This document shows positions 27,829 through 38,400 of a stretch of 64,000 bases of DNA, one piece after another. The DNA lies in contig NZ_VTOW01000002.1 in the NCBI RefSeq assembly GCF_012184425.1, positions 186,001-250,000 on the forward strand, written 5' to 3'. Numbering within the stretch: the stretch's first letter is position 1; every line of letters begins with the position of its first letter. The notes beneath the pieces were generated by a model. It was not told where the DNA came from. It saw only the letters and a list, made by a program, of their open reading frames with translations, and made no database searches. A program made the translations under genes and the position numbers. The stretch comes from Candidatus Manganitrophus noduliformans (lineage in GTDB: Bacteria; Nitrospirota; Nitrospiria; SBBL01; Manganitrophaceae).

Positions 27829-30252
27829 TTAAAATCTCCAGTTCAATGTCACATACCAGCGGATCGATGTCTCTGAAACGCCGTCATAAACGGGGCGGAA
27901 CCGTCCGACCCCATAGAGCAGGTAGAGCCGATCGTTCAGATTCCACTCATGCTCATAAAAAACGCCCCAGGTGCCGTTCGATCCGAAACCGCGCTGCAGG
28001 TACGTTCCGACCGTCCCTCCGAGGCGATGTAAAAATGATCGCTGATAACGGCGGAAGACCAGCCACTCGTTGGTCAAGCCGATTTCGGCCGACAGATCGC
28101 TGCTCGGATTATAATATGAGGCGTTCTCCAGCGTGTTGTTGGAGCCGTAGAAGCCGAGCCGTCCATCGAGTTTGTAGGTCGGGCGGTTGATCAAACGTTG
28201 ATATCCGACCAAGGAATAGGAGATCCGGCGGTTGCCGTCGCTGAAATCGAGCCATTGGACTCCGGCCCCGATCGAGCGTGATTCGTGAAATCGATAACCG
28301 GCGCTCAGGCCGACCGACCAACCCTTCACCTCTTCGTTGAGGCGGCCCCGCAGCGGCACGTCGTTGCTGTAGGTGTCCAGAGTCGCCCCCCAGGTCCAGA
28401 AATCATTCGGCATCCAGGCGGCGCGCAGGCTGAGCCCCAATTCGGTATCGGGCGAAGCGCCGGTCGAAAGCTCCCCCTCGACTTTGATATCCCGCGCGCG
28501 ATATTCGAGGCCCGCGCCGTAACGCCGGTAGAGGCCGTCCCCTTCCGGAAATTCGGAGCGGCTGTAAAGCCCATGCGCAAAAACGCGATAATTGTAATCG
28601 AGGGGACGCGAGTAGAGCAGGAGATCGACCGCGAGATCTTTCGCCCCCTCCTGTGTCCCGCTGTTGTGCCGGCCCGACACCGCCACCCGCAGCTCTCGCA
28701 TGTTGTGGATGTTCCAACTCCGCCGGAGTCTTTCTACCTGACGATGATCGGGGTAGCGTGTTTCGAGCCCGATGATCCCTTCTTCCGCAGCGCGAAATTC
28801 GAAAAGATCGCGCTCCGCTCCGACCTCGCCGATCTGCGCATCAAGCACTTCCGGTTCGATCGACTGGCTCAGATGGAATTCTTCCTCCGCGCGTCTCGGC
28901 CATCCCCGCCACAAAAAAACATATCCAAGGTTCGAGTGAAGATAGGGATCGTTCGGTTGCCGCTCCAACAATAATTCAAAACGCCGTTGAGCCTTGGAGA
29001 GCTGTCCCGCCCAGGCATACCCCATCGCGGCGACCGATTCGGCGCGCAACTTTCGCGAAGGGTCCTGCTCTTCGGCGGCCACCGTATCGATCAATTTCAG
29101 GGCGGAGGAATATTCTCCCGTATCAAAATAGGCGTAAAAAAGGGCGAGCTTGGCGTCAAAATCGTCGGGATTGCGCTCCAGAATCTTCATATAAATATCG
29201 CGCGCCTTCTCCGGATCTTGTTCGTGGATGTAGGCATCGGCCGCGGCGCGCAACGCATAGTCGGGAATCTCGATCCCTTCGGCCGACAGCGTCTCATAAA
29301 GCGCGATCACCTCTTCCATCCTTTCCCGGTCCCGGAGCGCCGCCATCAGATCGAACCGGGCACGCTGATAGGCCGGCGAGCTCGATTGGCCTCGCCCTTC
29401 CAGGCGGCTTAACTGCTCTTGGAGAAGCGGGATGGCGGCGTCGGCCTTTTGAAAGCGGATCGACTGCGCCGCTTGATCGCCGATAATTCTTTCAAACTCT
29501 TCATCACTGAGAAGCGCCGGGTTTTCACGCGCCAGGGAGGCGGCCAGGTCATGGGCCCCCAATTGTGCGGCGATCAGGATGCGCTGGCGCCGGGCTTCCC
29601 GATGTTCCGGATCCAGATGCAGGATCCGGTGGTACACGGCCAATGCCTCGATGTTTTTTTGATCGAGCCGGTAGGCCTCGGCGAGCGCTTCGAGAATGTC
29701 GACTCGTTTTGGATGTTTTTCATCCAAGCGTTGCAGAATCGGGATCGCTTTTTGAGGGGCGCCATTATCCAAATGGGCCCGCGCCAGACCGAGTCCCCCC
29801 TCCACCCGCTCGGGCGCTTTTTTCGTCGCCATTTCATAAAAACGGATCGCCAGCGGATAATCCCGGATATTGCGGGCCGATCGGCCGAGGGTCTCCAGAA
29901 GATAAGGGGGGGCCGCTGCAAGATCGACGCGCGATCGAAGGGAGAGAACCTCTTGATCCCGTCCCGCCCAGCTGAGCACCGTCATGTAATCGTAGAGGTA
30001 GAAAGGCTCTTTCGGAAATTCCTCCGCCAGTTGTCGAAGCATCGGAAGGGCCGCGTCATGTTTTCCGTCGCGGGCCAGTTGCAATGCTTTCTCATAACGG
30101 ACTTTCGGGGAATCGGCCGCTTCGAGCGGACCGATCAATCCAAACAAACAGAGCAGCATCATCCAGGCAACATTCCAACGACGGGAAGGGAGACGGTGCG
30201 CAGGCGCAAAAGTATTTTCGATTCGAGAAAAGAGATCGATCAGAAGAGGCAT
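27829..30252 (-). CDS. pgaA: PNAG export porin PgaA
   Basis: About 807 residues from the ATG at 30252; a TTG 19 codons upstream is an alternative start, and neither has a strong ribosome-binding site. The sequence has a hydrophobic signal region (about 31-47, WMMLLCLFGLIGPLEA), then a long TPR domain (about 50-480) with repeats such as 'VEGGLGLARAHLDNGAPQKAI', then an aromatic-rich, strand-forming C-terminal beta-barrel ending in Phe (YVTLNWRF), as expected for an outer-membrane protein. It exports partially deacetylated PNAG. It is the first gene of the pga operon. Confidence 0.9.
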   Translation of the reverse strand: MPLLIDLFSRIENTFAPAHRLPSRRWNVAWMMLLCLFGLIGPLEAADSPKVRYEKALQLARDGKHDAALPMLRQLAEEFPKEPFYLYDYMTVLSWAGRDQEVLSLRSRVDLAAAPPYLLETLGRSARNIRDYPLAIRFYEMATKKAPERVEGGLGLARAHLDNGAPQKAIPILQRLDEKHPKRVDILEALAEAYRLDQKNIEALAVYHRILHLDPEHREARRQRILIAAQLGAHDLAASLARENPALLSDEEFERIIGDQAAQSIRFQKADAAIPLLQEQLSRLEGRGQSSSPAYQRARFDLMAALRDRERMEEVIALYETLSAEGIEIPDYALRAAADAYIHEQDPEKARDIYMKILERNPDDFDAKLALFYAYFDTGEYSSALKLIDTVAAEEQDPSRKLRAESVAAMGYAWAGQLSKAQRRFELLLERQPNDPYLHSNLGYVFLWRGWPRRAEEEFHLSQSIEPEVLDAQIGEVGAERDLFEFRAAEEGIIGLETRYPDHRQVERLRRSWNIHNMRELRVAVSGRHNSGTQEGAKDLAVDLLLYSRPLDYNYRVFAHGLYSRSEFPEGDGLYRRYGAGLEYRARDIKVEGELSTGASPDTELGLSLRAAWMPNDFWTWGATLDTYSNDVPLRGRLNEEVKGWSVGLSAGYRFHESRSIGAGVQWLDFSDGNRRISYSLVGYQRLINRPTYKLDGRLGFYGSNNTLENASYYNPSSDLSAEIGLTNEWLVFRRYQRSFLHRLGGTVGTYLQRGFGSNGTWGVFYEHEWNLNDRLYLLYGVGRFRPVYDGVSETSIRWYVTLNWRF

Positions 30253-30421
30253 TCGATTGTCTGGTCCGGGGGTTTCGATGGAGAGGGGCGTAGAGGGGAG
30301 AGGTTGCAAAATGTCACGCTTTCGGTTCTCCGGTTTACCTATGAACGTTTAGCCGGAAGTAATATATACCAAAGCACATTCAAAAGAAAGAGGAGTGATG
30401 CAGACAACTAAGACAGAAACC

Positions 30422-31174
30422 TTAGGACCGGCTCGGCGCCGAAGGGGCCTCTGCGGCCCAGGCGGGGGCCGGCATCCCGGTAATGTAGGTCATATGTTGG
30501 CCGAAGATGGTTCGGATCTCCGACCGCATGGCGGGGGAAGGCTTCAGGCGATGGGCGACGGTATAGTCCATCTTCTGAGAAGCCCGAAGAAAAGCGAGGG
30601 TCCCCTGCGAGATCGTCGCCAGCGGCCCGTGGGCGCATTGGGTGCAGACGGTCCCGCCGTCGGCGGGGGAAAAGTAAATTCGCTCCCCCATCGGCCGATG
30701 GCATTTCAGGCAGCGGTCCCAACGGGGTTGATAACCGGAAAAGGAAACAAGACGGACGACAAAGAGCAGGGTGGAGAGCTCCGGGTCGGCCCCCCGCTCG
30801 AGAAAGGTCAGCCCCTCTAAAAGAAGCCGGTAGACCAAGAGATTCTGCTCCCCCTCTGGTGTCATCCGCTGCACCAGATGGGCCATATGGGAGGCGAGAT
30901 GAATCTCCCCCCAGTTCTCCCGGAGTTTTTGAAAAGAGTGGACGATGTCGGATTGGTTGACCCGGGCCAACTTGTCCCCCGGTTTTTCGAAAACGACGAG
31001 ATTGCAGTGGGTAAACGGCTCCAGGGAGGCCCCGAACCGGCTCTTCACACGGCGGGCTCCTTTGGCGACCCCCTTGAGCTTTCCCTTCTTGGCGGTAAAG
31101 AAGGTGACCAGCTTATCGGCCTCGCCGAGCTTAATGCTCCCGAGGACGATCGCCGGCGTGGTCAGTAAAGACAT
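30422..31174 (-). CDS. recO: DNA repair protein RecO
   Basis: 250 residues. The N-terminal OB fold starts 'LLTTPAIVLGSIKLGEADKLV' with 'GVAKGARRVKSRFGASLEPFT', followed by a helical domain and a zinc finger of two CxxC pairs (CLKCHRPMG ... CTQCAHG). RecO loads RecA on SSB-coated gaps in the RecFOR pathway. The C-terminus has an Ala/Pro-rich tail. It appears monocistronic, with the GTAGGGGC hairpin upstream. Confidence 0.93.
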   Translation of the reverse strand: MSLLTTPAIVLGSIKLGEADKLVTFFTAKKGKLKGVAKGARRVKSRFGASLEPFTHCNLVVFEKPGDKLARVNQSDIVHSFQKLRENWGEIHLASHMAHLVQRMTPEGEQNLLVYRLLLEGLTFLERGADPELSTLLFVVRLVSFSGYQPRWDRCLKCHRPMGERIYFSPADGGTVCTQCAHGPLATISQGTLAFLRASQKMDYTVAHRLKPSPAMRSEIRTIFGQHMTYITGMPAPAWAAEAPSAPSRS

Positions 31175-31259
31175 ACCCCCCCTTGCACAGAAAACGTTTT
31201 ATTTTACTTGATAAAACGGCTTTTTACAAGAAGGGATCGTTCAAGGAGGACCGGTTTTC

Positions 31260-31288
31260 GTAGGGGCAGGTTTGAAACCCGCCCCTAC
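31260..31288. repeat. GTAGGGGC...GCCCCTAC hairpin, copy 2
   Basis: A 29-base near-perfect palindrome (GTAGGGGCAGGTTTGAAACC and its complement) between recO and a histidine kinase gene. The outer arms are identical to the copy at 17698-17725, and the central part differs. Confidence 0.8.
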
Positions 31289-31375
31289 ATCATACGGCAG
31301 GAAAACGGCGAAGGGGATTCCCTATACCGAGGATCGGATCGAGAAAAAGTTGAATGGACAGCGCTGCCAATTAAA

Positions 31376-31407
31376 AGAGGCTTGACATCCATCGCTCCGC
31401 CGCCTCT
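31376..31407 (-). terminator. Candidate terminator after the histidine kinase
   Basis: On the minus strand AGAGGC and GCCTCT form a six-base stem with a 20-base loop, followed immediately by TTTTAATT. It begins at the stop codon of the kinase gene. The stem is short and the loop long, so support is moderate. Confidence 0.4.
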
Positions 31408-32627
31408 CAAACATGATCGTAAAACCGATCGGGAAAGAAAACAGTAAAGGTCGAGCCCTTGCCGTATTCGCTTTCAACCCGGATCTCCCCCCGGAGCAGA
31501 TCGACCAGATCTTTCACAATCCTCAACCCGAGCCCCACGCCGCCGAACGCACGGGTCGACTCGGAATCGGATTGGTAGAACGCCTCGAAGATCTTCGGCA
31601 GCGCCTCCGGCTTTATTCCAATGCCGGTATCCTGAACCGCCACCAAAATTCCTCCCTTCGCCGGGGAAGCCGCCGCCTCAATCGTAATCTTTCCCTCTGG
31701 GGTGAATTTAATCGCATTCGACAGAAGATTCGTCACGATCTGCTTGATTTTTCCGGGATCCGATTCGATCAGAGGAAAATCGGGGGGCACTTTGCAATCG
31801 ACTCGGACCGGCTTCCCCTCCGTCAACCGGCTCATATTTTCCACCAGCTCCTTGAGCAAAGCGGCCATATCGACTTCTCCCAGCTCAACAGAGACCTTTC
31901 CCGCCTCGATCTTCGACAGATCGAGCACATCGTTGATCAGCCGTAAGAGGTCGCTCGCATTCCGTTCAATTCCCTCCAAGGCCGCCCGGTGCTCCTCCCC
32001 CGCCGCCTTGCAAACGTCGCCGATGAGATAGGTGTAACCGACGATGGCGTTCAACGGGGTCCGCAGTTCGTGGGAGACATTGGAAACGAATTGCGATTTC
32101 AGCCGGCTCGCCTCCTCGGCCTCTTGGGTCCGCTGCTTGAGAGCCTCGTAGGCCGCCTGCAGCTCCGCCGTCCGCTCCTTGACCCGGCGCTCCAGCTCCG
32201 TATTTATTTTTCTGACCTCATTCTCCGCCGCCTTTCGTTCCGTGAGATCACGGGTCACCTTGGAGAAGCCGATCACCTTTCCCTGGTCATCCTGAATGCG
32301 GGTGATGATCACGTTGGCCCAGAACCGCGAACCGTCTTTCCGGACCCGCCACCCCTCGTCCTCGAACCGCCCTTCCCTCAGCGCCTCGGCGAGGTTTCGA
32401 AACGGCTTCCCATTGTCGATCTCCTGCTTCGGATAAAAGAGCGAAAGCGGCTTGCCGATGACCTCATCGGCGCGGTAGCCCTTGATCCGCTCCGCCCCCT
32501 CATTCCAGCTATTCACATTTCCTTGAAGATCAAGGAGGAAAATCGCATAATCCTTCACCTCTTGAACGAGCAGACGGTAGCTGTCGAGCTTGTCTCGAAG
32601 GAGCTCGTGGGGATGGGACTTTTCCAT
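31407..32627 (-). CDS. PAS-domain sensor histidine kinase
   Basis: About 406 residues from the ATG at 32627, which has a GGAG at suitable spacing. A PAS domain (about 15-130; 'VKDYAIFLLDLQGNVNSWNEG', 'VTRDLTERKAAE'), a coiled-coil linker, HisKA with phospho-acceptor 'NVSHELRTPLNAIVG', and a HATPase domain with 'NLLSNAIKFTPEGK' and 'VGLGLRIVKDLV'. There are no membrane segments, so it is a cytosolic sensor kinase. The upstream kinase ends 13 bases before and has a closely related kinase core, pointing to tandem duplication. No response regulator is adjacent. The PAS is of the type often found in light or redox sensors, but ligand residues cannot be assigned. Confidence 0.9.
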   Translation of the reverse strand: MEKSHPHELLRDKLDSYRLLVQEVKDYAIFLLDLQGNVNSWNEGAERIKGYRADEVIGKPLSLFYPKQEIDNGKPFRNLAEALREGRFEDEGWRVRKDGSRFWANVIITRIQDDQGKVIGFSKVTRDLTERKAAENEVRKINTELERRVKERTAELQAAYEALKQRTQEAEEASRLKSQFVSNVSHELRTPLNAIVGYTYLIGDVCKAAGEEHRAALEGIERNASDLLRLINDVLDLSKIEAGKVSVELGEVDMAALLKELVENMSRLTEGKPVRVDCKVPPDFPLIESDPGKIKQIVTNLLSNAIKFTPEGKITIEAAASPAKGGILVAVQDTGIGIKPEALPKIFEAFYQSDSESTRAFGGVGLGLRIVKDLVDLLRGEIRVESEYGKGSTFTVFFPDRFYDHV

Positions 32628-32640
32628 ATACATTACTCCG

Positions 32641-34869
32641 TTAATTTCGAACCGGGAGGAGGACGGTGAAGGTCGATCCTTTTCCGTATTCGCTCTCGAC
32701 ACGGATCTCCCCGCCCAACAGGTGCAGCAGCTCCTTCACGATTGCCAGCCCCAGCCCCACCCCGCCGAACTCGCGCGTGTCGGCCTCGTCCAGCTGGTGG
32801 AAAGCATCGAAGATCCCCGGCAGCTGTTCGGGCCGGATGCCGATCCCGGTGTCCTGAACCGCCAGCGCGATTCCCTGCCGGTCGCTCCCCTTTCGGACAT
32901 GAACGACGATTTCCCCCTTGGAGGTAAACTTCACGGCATTCGAGAGAAGATTGACAAGGACCTGCCTGATCTTGCTCTCATCGCTTTCGATCCGTGAAAT
33001 TCCCGGCTCGATCACGCACCGGATCGGAAGCGATTTTTTCTCGGAGAGGGGACGAAGCCCGGCCGCCGTCTCCGCCACCAGCGCGGGCAGATCGACCTCT
33101 GAGAGATCGACCGACATCTTCCCCGCCTCGATCTTCGACAGATCGAGCACGTCGCCGATCAGGCGGGAGAGGTCTTTTGCGTTGCGTTGAATCCCCTCCA
33201 ACGCCGGCCGTTGCTCCGCCGCGACGGCGCCGTACGCCTCTTCACCCAGAAGGTGCGCATAGCCGATGATGGCGTTGAGCGGCGTCCGAAGCTCATGAGA
33301 GACGTTGGAGAGAAAGTGCGACTTCAACCGGCTCGCCTCCTCGGCCTCGACCGTTTTCTGCTTCAGCGCCTCCTCCGTTCGCTTCTGCTCGGTGACATCG
33401 ATCATCACGCCGCGGAGCATCACCGGTCGGCCGTTTTCGACGATCACCGTGACCAGATCCCTCAGCCAAACCGCGCGTCCGTCGGCCGCCATCATCCGGT
33501 ACTCGAAATCATGATCGCACATCTCGCGGGTTTTCTTGGCGCAGAAGGCGACCGCCCACTCGCGATCTTCCGGATGAATCTGCTCCCTCCAAAAATCCGG
33601 CTCGTTGAGCCACCGCGCCGCCGGATAACCGAGGATCCGCTCGGCCTGCCGGCTGACAAAGGTGAATCGGTAGGTCGAGATATCGACCTCCCAAACGATC
33701 CCATCGATCGAATCGACCAGCCCCTTGTACCTGTTCTGAGACACATTGAGCGCCTCTTCCATCCGCTTGCGTCCGGTTATGTCCCGTTTGATCCCGACGT
33801 GACAGACCACCTCCCCCGCTTCGTTCCGCATGGTGAAGGCGGAGAGCTCGATGACAAGCTCCTCCCCCGATTTGGTTCGGCTGACATGCTCCCCCCGGTA
33901 GATTCCGTTTTTAACCAATTCCTCCGCGATCCGCCCGAACGACTCCTCTCCGAGATGGATCGCCGGCGTTTTTCCGCGCAACGCCTCATCGGAATACCCG
34001 ATCAACCTGCGGTGGGATTCATTCTGTTCAAGATATCCCCCCTTCGAATCGATCACGGCAATGGCGTCATAAGCCGAGGAGACAATCCGGCGATAGAGAT
34101 CAAGCCGTTCATTCACCCGCCGGTGCTCGACGATCTCCCGCTCGAGCTGCAAATTCTTTAATTCCAGATTTATCTTGCCTTCACGAAGCGCAATCTCGCT
34201 CTTCTCGCGATCGACAATATTATTCAACGTACGCTCAAACGCAACAGAGGCGCCGTTTTTCGAGAAAAACTCCCCCGGCGGCACATAATAGTGATTTCGA
34301 CAGACCACCCCCCCCGAAATGACTTTCGGATGGGTGCGAATCACATCGAGAAGGACCTCCGGGCTGAATCGCTTTCGGTCGTACTGGCAGATCGCGGAGA
34401 CATTCTTTTTCGAGAAAAACCGATTCAATTTGGCTTCATATTCGATCAGCCTTTTCGTCCCCGGATCTCCCCCCAAGGCCCAGGTCATCTCGCCGGTCAC
34501 CCGCAATGCGGGAAATCCGGCTTTCTCGGACGAATGAAGGGTCTGCTCCAAAAAGGAGATCATCTTATCCGGGTCAAAATAACCCTCCATAAGATAGGCC
34601 TCTTGCTTCTCGGCGATGATCAACGCGCAAGACCGGACCGCCGCATCGACGTCGATCCCTTCTTGACGCATGGCGCCCGTCACCGTTGCAGCGTTATGAT
34701 CGACAAGATAGACACACCGCTCTCCCCGCTGCAGTCCAATTCGGATGAAGGAGATCGCCGCGGCGAGCTGCTCTTGCGGCGTTTCATATAGCAGACAGAG
34801 ATGATCGTGCGGAGCGGTCTGCTCAATGGTTTTGACCAGGAGGGAGTTGCTGAGGTCGGGATGTTTCAT
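32641..34869 (-). CDS. MEDS/PAS hybrid sensor histidine kinase
   Basis: 742 residues, soluble. The N-terminal part (about 15-190) opens 'PHDHLCLLYETPQEQLAAA' and has 'RCVYLVDHNAATV' and 'ICQYDRKRFSPEVLLDVIRTHP', matching the MEDS domain first described in DcmR-type regulators. Then a short coil, a PAS domain (about 265-375; 'VSSAYDAIAVIDSKGGYLEQN'), a second PAS with PAC (about 385-495), HisKA 'NVSHELRTPLNAIIGY' and HATPase 'NLLSNAVKFTSKGE'. It is the upstream gene of the pair with the shorter PAS kinase and probably transcribed with it. MEDS domains are thought to sense small hydrocarbon derivatives; the ligand here is unknown. Confidence 0.88.
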   Translation of the reverse strand: MKHPDLSNSLLVKTIEQTAPHDHLCLLYETPQEQLAAAISFIRIGLQRGERCVYLVDHNAATVTGAMRQEGIDVDAAVRSCALIIAEKQEAYLMEGYFDPDKMISFLEQTLHSSEKAGFPALRVTGEMTWALGGDPGTKRLIEYEAKLNRFFSKKNVSAICQYDRKRFSPEVLLDVIRTHPKVISGGVVCRNHYYVPPGEFFSKNGASVAFERTLNNIVDREKSEIALREGKINLELKNLQLEREIVEHRRVNERLDLYRRIVSSAYDAIAVIDSKGGYLEQNESHRRLIGYSDEALRGKTPAIHLGEESFGRIAEELVKNGIYRGEHVSRTKSGEELVIELSAFTMRNEAGEVVCHVGIKRDITGRKRMEEALNVSQNRYKGLVDSIDGIVWEVDISTYRFTFVSRQAERILGYPAARWLNEPDFWREQIHPEDREWAVAFCAKKTREMCDHDFEYRMMAADGRAVWLRDLVTVIVENGRPVMLRGVMIDVTEQKRTEEALKQKTVEAEEASRLKSHFLSNVSHELRTPLNAIIGYAHLLGEEAYGAVAAEQRPALEGIQRNAKDLSRLIGDVLDLSKIEAGKMSVDLSEVDLPALVAETAAGLRPLSEKKSLPIRCVIEPGISRIESDESKIRQVLVNLLSNAVKFTSKGEIVVHVRKGSDRQGIALAVQDTGIGIRPEQLPGIFDAFHQLDEADTREFGGVGLGLAIVKELLHLLGGEIRVESEYGKGSTFTVLLPVRN

Positions 34870-35058
34870 TATGTTCTCCTTAGATCGGCGGCGCGTTACC
34901 GGGGAGGGTCGCGACGGGATGACGGACCACCCTCTTTCATGAAAAAAGGGGGTCCGATTGATTATAGGTTAAGCCTCAGCGTGATTCAAGAGGTGAGATC
35001 CTCGGCGAGCCCTCCGAATTGAAGCGAAACGAAACCGGGATTTCGATCGAGGCGGGCA

Positions 35059-35345
35059 GATGAGAAGGCTTTTCTTCTCTATGACTACGAGCAGGCGGAG
35101 TTTCTCCTCGGGGAGGCCCGGCCGACTGATGCCGATGACCGGATCGAGGCCGGGATGCTGGGAGAGTATGCGATCGTCTTCGGAAACGGTTGCTTCATGA
35201 TGGGGGTGGCGCTTAGAAGATAAATCGGCGCCCCGTTCGGCAGGCGCTTGTAGACGTCTCCAGGTCTTTATCGGCCATTCCAATGCAGCCATGCGTGACG
35301 TTCCGCCCCGACATCCGGGTGTAGACCATAGCAGGATTTTGATGA
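35059..35345. pseudogene. Scrambled relic of an L,D-transpeptidase (YkuD) gene
   Basis: Plus strand 35059-35223 is an open frame without a start, ending 'MLGEYAIVFGNGCFMMGVAL' then a stop; this resembles the strand that precedes the active site in YkuD domains. Directly after it, on the minus strand (about 35345-35224), the sequence reads 'SGRNVTHGCIGMADKDLE', the YkuD catalytic His/Cys motif, then after a one- or two-base frameshift 'YKRLPNGAPIYL', the usual domain end. The two pieces therefore face opposite ways, as if the 3' end of the gene had been inverted. Neither can make a functional enzyme. The remainder of the interval 34870-35403 holds no other recognisable gene. Confidence 0.5.
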
Positions 35346-35403
35346 CGAAAGATTTGAATTCGCAATGCTTACATCTCCGGGTCACCTGAAAACGTTTCCG
35401 CAG

Positions 35404-38400
35404 TTATTTGAGCATGCTTTTTAGCTCCCGCTCCCGCCATATTTCATAAATAACCGGATAGACCAGCAACTCCAAAATAAATGAGGTGAGAATCCCGCCA
35501 ATCATCGGGGCGGCGATTCGGCGCATCAAGTCCGATCCTGTCCCGGTCGACCACATAATCGGAAGGAGACCGAGGAGCATCACGCTCACCGTCATTACCT
35601 TCGGCCGAAGCCGATGCACCGCCCCTTCGGTAATTGCCTCCTTCAAATCGTATGCATTACGCATTAACCCTTTCGCCTTCCGATCCTCATAGGCAAGGTC
35701 AAGATAGAGCAGCATGAAAACCCCGGTTTCGGCATCCAGCCCCATTAAGGCGATCAATCCGACCCAAACACCGATGCTCATGTTGTAATCGAGCAGGAAG
35801 AGAAAGAGAATGGCGCCGACCGCCGAGAAGGGGACCGCCAGCAAGACAATCAGCGTCTTCACCGCCGAGCCGGTATTGAGATAAAGCAGCAGAAAGATAA
35901 TGAAGAGGGTCAGAGGAAGGACCACCTTTAAATGCTCTCTGGCCCGCAGCAGATATTCATACTGTCCGGCCCAGACGAGCGAATAACCGGGGGGAAGTTT
36001 CACCTTTTCCGCGACGACCCGCTGCGCTTCTTTCACATAGCCGCCGAGATCGGACCGCGCCGTGTCGACAAAAACGATGCCGGCGAGCATGCCGTTTTCG
36101 TTTTTAACCATCGACGGCCCTTCGTTGTATTCAATTTGAGCGAGCTGCGCCATCGGGATCTGAGCGCCGGCCGGCGTCGGGACCAAGACTCTTTTCAACT
36201 TCTCAATGTCATCCCGGAATTCTCTTGCATAGCGGACGTTGATCGGATAGCGTTCCCGGCCTTCGACGGTCTGTGAGATGTTCTTGCCGCCGATGGCCGT
36301 TTCAATGACCTCCTGAATCTCGTCCACCCGAAGTCCATAACGCGCAGCGGCGTTCCGGTCGATGACGAAATCAAGATAGTAGCCCCCGGTCACCCGCTCA
36401 AAGAATGAAGAGCGGGTCTCTTTCATTTGCGCCAGAACCCCTTCGATCCGCCGGCCGATCTGGTTGATCTCTTCGAGATCCGGCCCCAAGACCTTAATTC
36501 CAATGTTGCTGCGGATACCTGTGGCGAGCATCTCGGTCCGGGTCTGGATCGGCATCCACCAAATGTTGGCAACGCCGGGGAATTGCAGTTTTCCGTCCAT
36601 CTCCGCGATCAACTTGTCCCAGGTCATCCCTTCGCGCCATTGCGCTTTCGGCTTCAGCGTGATGACGGTCTCCCCCATACTCAACGGGGCCGGGTCGGTG
36701 GCGGTTTTCGCTTCTCCGATTTTTCCGAAGACCCGCTCCACTTCCGGGAATTCTTTCAACATCCGATCTTGAAGGCGAAGGATCCGGGTCGCCTCGGTGA
36801 TCGAGATACCCGGCAGGGTCGTCGGCATATAGAGGATCGTTCCCTCATTGAGCGGAGGCATAAATTCAGAGCCGAGGCGAAGATAGATCGGGATGGTGAG
36901 GAGAACGATGAGGAAGGCGGAGATCACGACCGGCCAGCGGTGTCGCAGAACAAACTCCAGAATCGGGTGGTAGATCCGCTGGAGCGGCCGGCTGATCGGG
37001 TGCCGCTCTTCCGGATAATACTTCCCGACCAGAAGAGGATTGGCGATCCGGGAGAGCCACTTGGGCCTGAAGATGAAGGGATTCATCCGGGTGAAGAGCA
37101 TCCGCATCGCCGGATCGAACGTGATCGCCAGGACCGCGGCAATCGCCATCGTCAGATTTTTGGTAAACGCCAGCGGTTTGAAGAGCCTTCCTTCCTGACC
37201 TTGAAGGGTAAAGATCGGGATAAAAGCCACGGCGACAACGAGCAGCGAGAAAAAAACCGAGGGGCCGACCTCTTTGAGGGCCTTCAACCGGACTTCGTGA
37301 TAGTCGCCGACCCGACCGGTCGATTCCCATCGCTCCAACTTTTTATAAGCATTTTCCACTTCCACGATGGCGCCGTCGACCAACACCCCGATGGAGATGG
37401 CAATGCCCGCAAGCGACATGATGTTCGACGTCAACCCGGAGTAATACATCGGGATGAAAGATAAAATGACCGCAATCGGGATGGTGACGATCGGAACGAT
37501 GGCGCTCGGGAGATGCCAGAGAAAGAGGAGAATGACCAGGCTCACGATCAGCAGCTCTTCCGTCAAGGTATGCTTCAGTGTCTCAATCGCCCGCTGAATC
37601 AGGTCGGATCGATCATAGGTCGGGACGATCTTGACCCCTTCCGGCAAAGAGGGTTCAATCGCTTTGATCTTCTCCTTTACTCGGTCGATGACATTTAACG
37701 CATTCTCGCCGAAGCGCATCACGACGATCCCGCCGACCACCTCCCCTTTGCCGTCTAATTCCGCCGCCCCCCGCCGAATGTCGGGTCCGATCGCCACATT
37801 TGCAATATCCGAGACCCGGATCGGTGTTCCATTGCCGTCTGTGCCGAGTGGAATCCCTCGAATATCCTCGGTCGATCGAATGTAGCCTTGGCCTCGGATA
37901 ATATACTCGCGGCCGGCCTGCTCTAAGACCCTTCCCCCCACGTCGTTGTTGCTCGCCCGGATTGCGGAGATGACCTCGTGGAGTGGAATGCGGTAGGCCG
38001 CCAGCCGGTTCGGATCGACATTGACCTGATATTGTTTGACGAAACCTCCGACAGAAGCGACTTCAGCGACCCCCGGCACCGACTGGAGCCAGTAGCGGAG
38101 GGTCCAGTCCTGAAAAGAGCGAAGCTCGGCAAGGTCATGCCGTCCGGTTTCATCGATCAAGGCGTACTCATAAACCCAGCCGACGCCGGTGGCATCGGGT
38201 CCCAACGTCGGCGTCACCCCCTCCGGCAGCTTGCCGGCGACCCCCTGCATGTATTCCAAGACCCGGCTTCTGGCCCAATAAAGATCGGTCCCCTCCTCAA
38301 AAATAACGTAGACATACGATAAACCCAACATCGATTGCCCCCGGACCGATTTCACCTTCGGGGCGGAAATCAACGAAGTGATGACGGGATAGGTGATCTG

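Noticed and set aside
34969-35385. A 138-codon minus-strand frame as an intact gene
   Set aside because: Only a short part resembles an L,D-transpeptidase and it then shifts frame; better explained as part of a scrambled relic.
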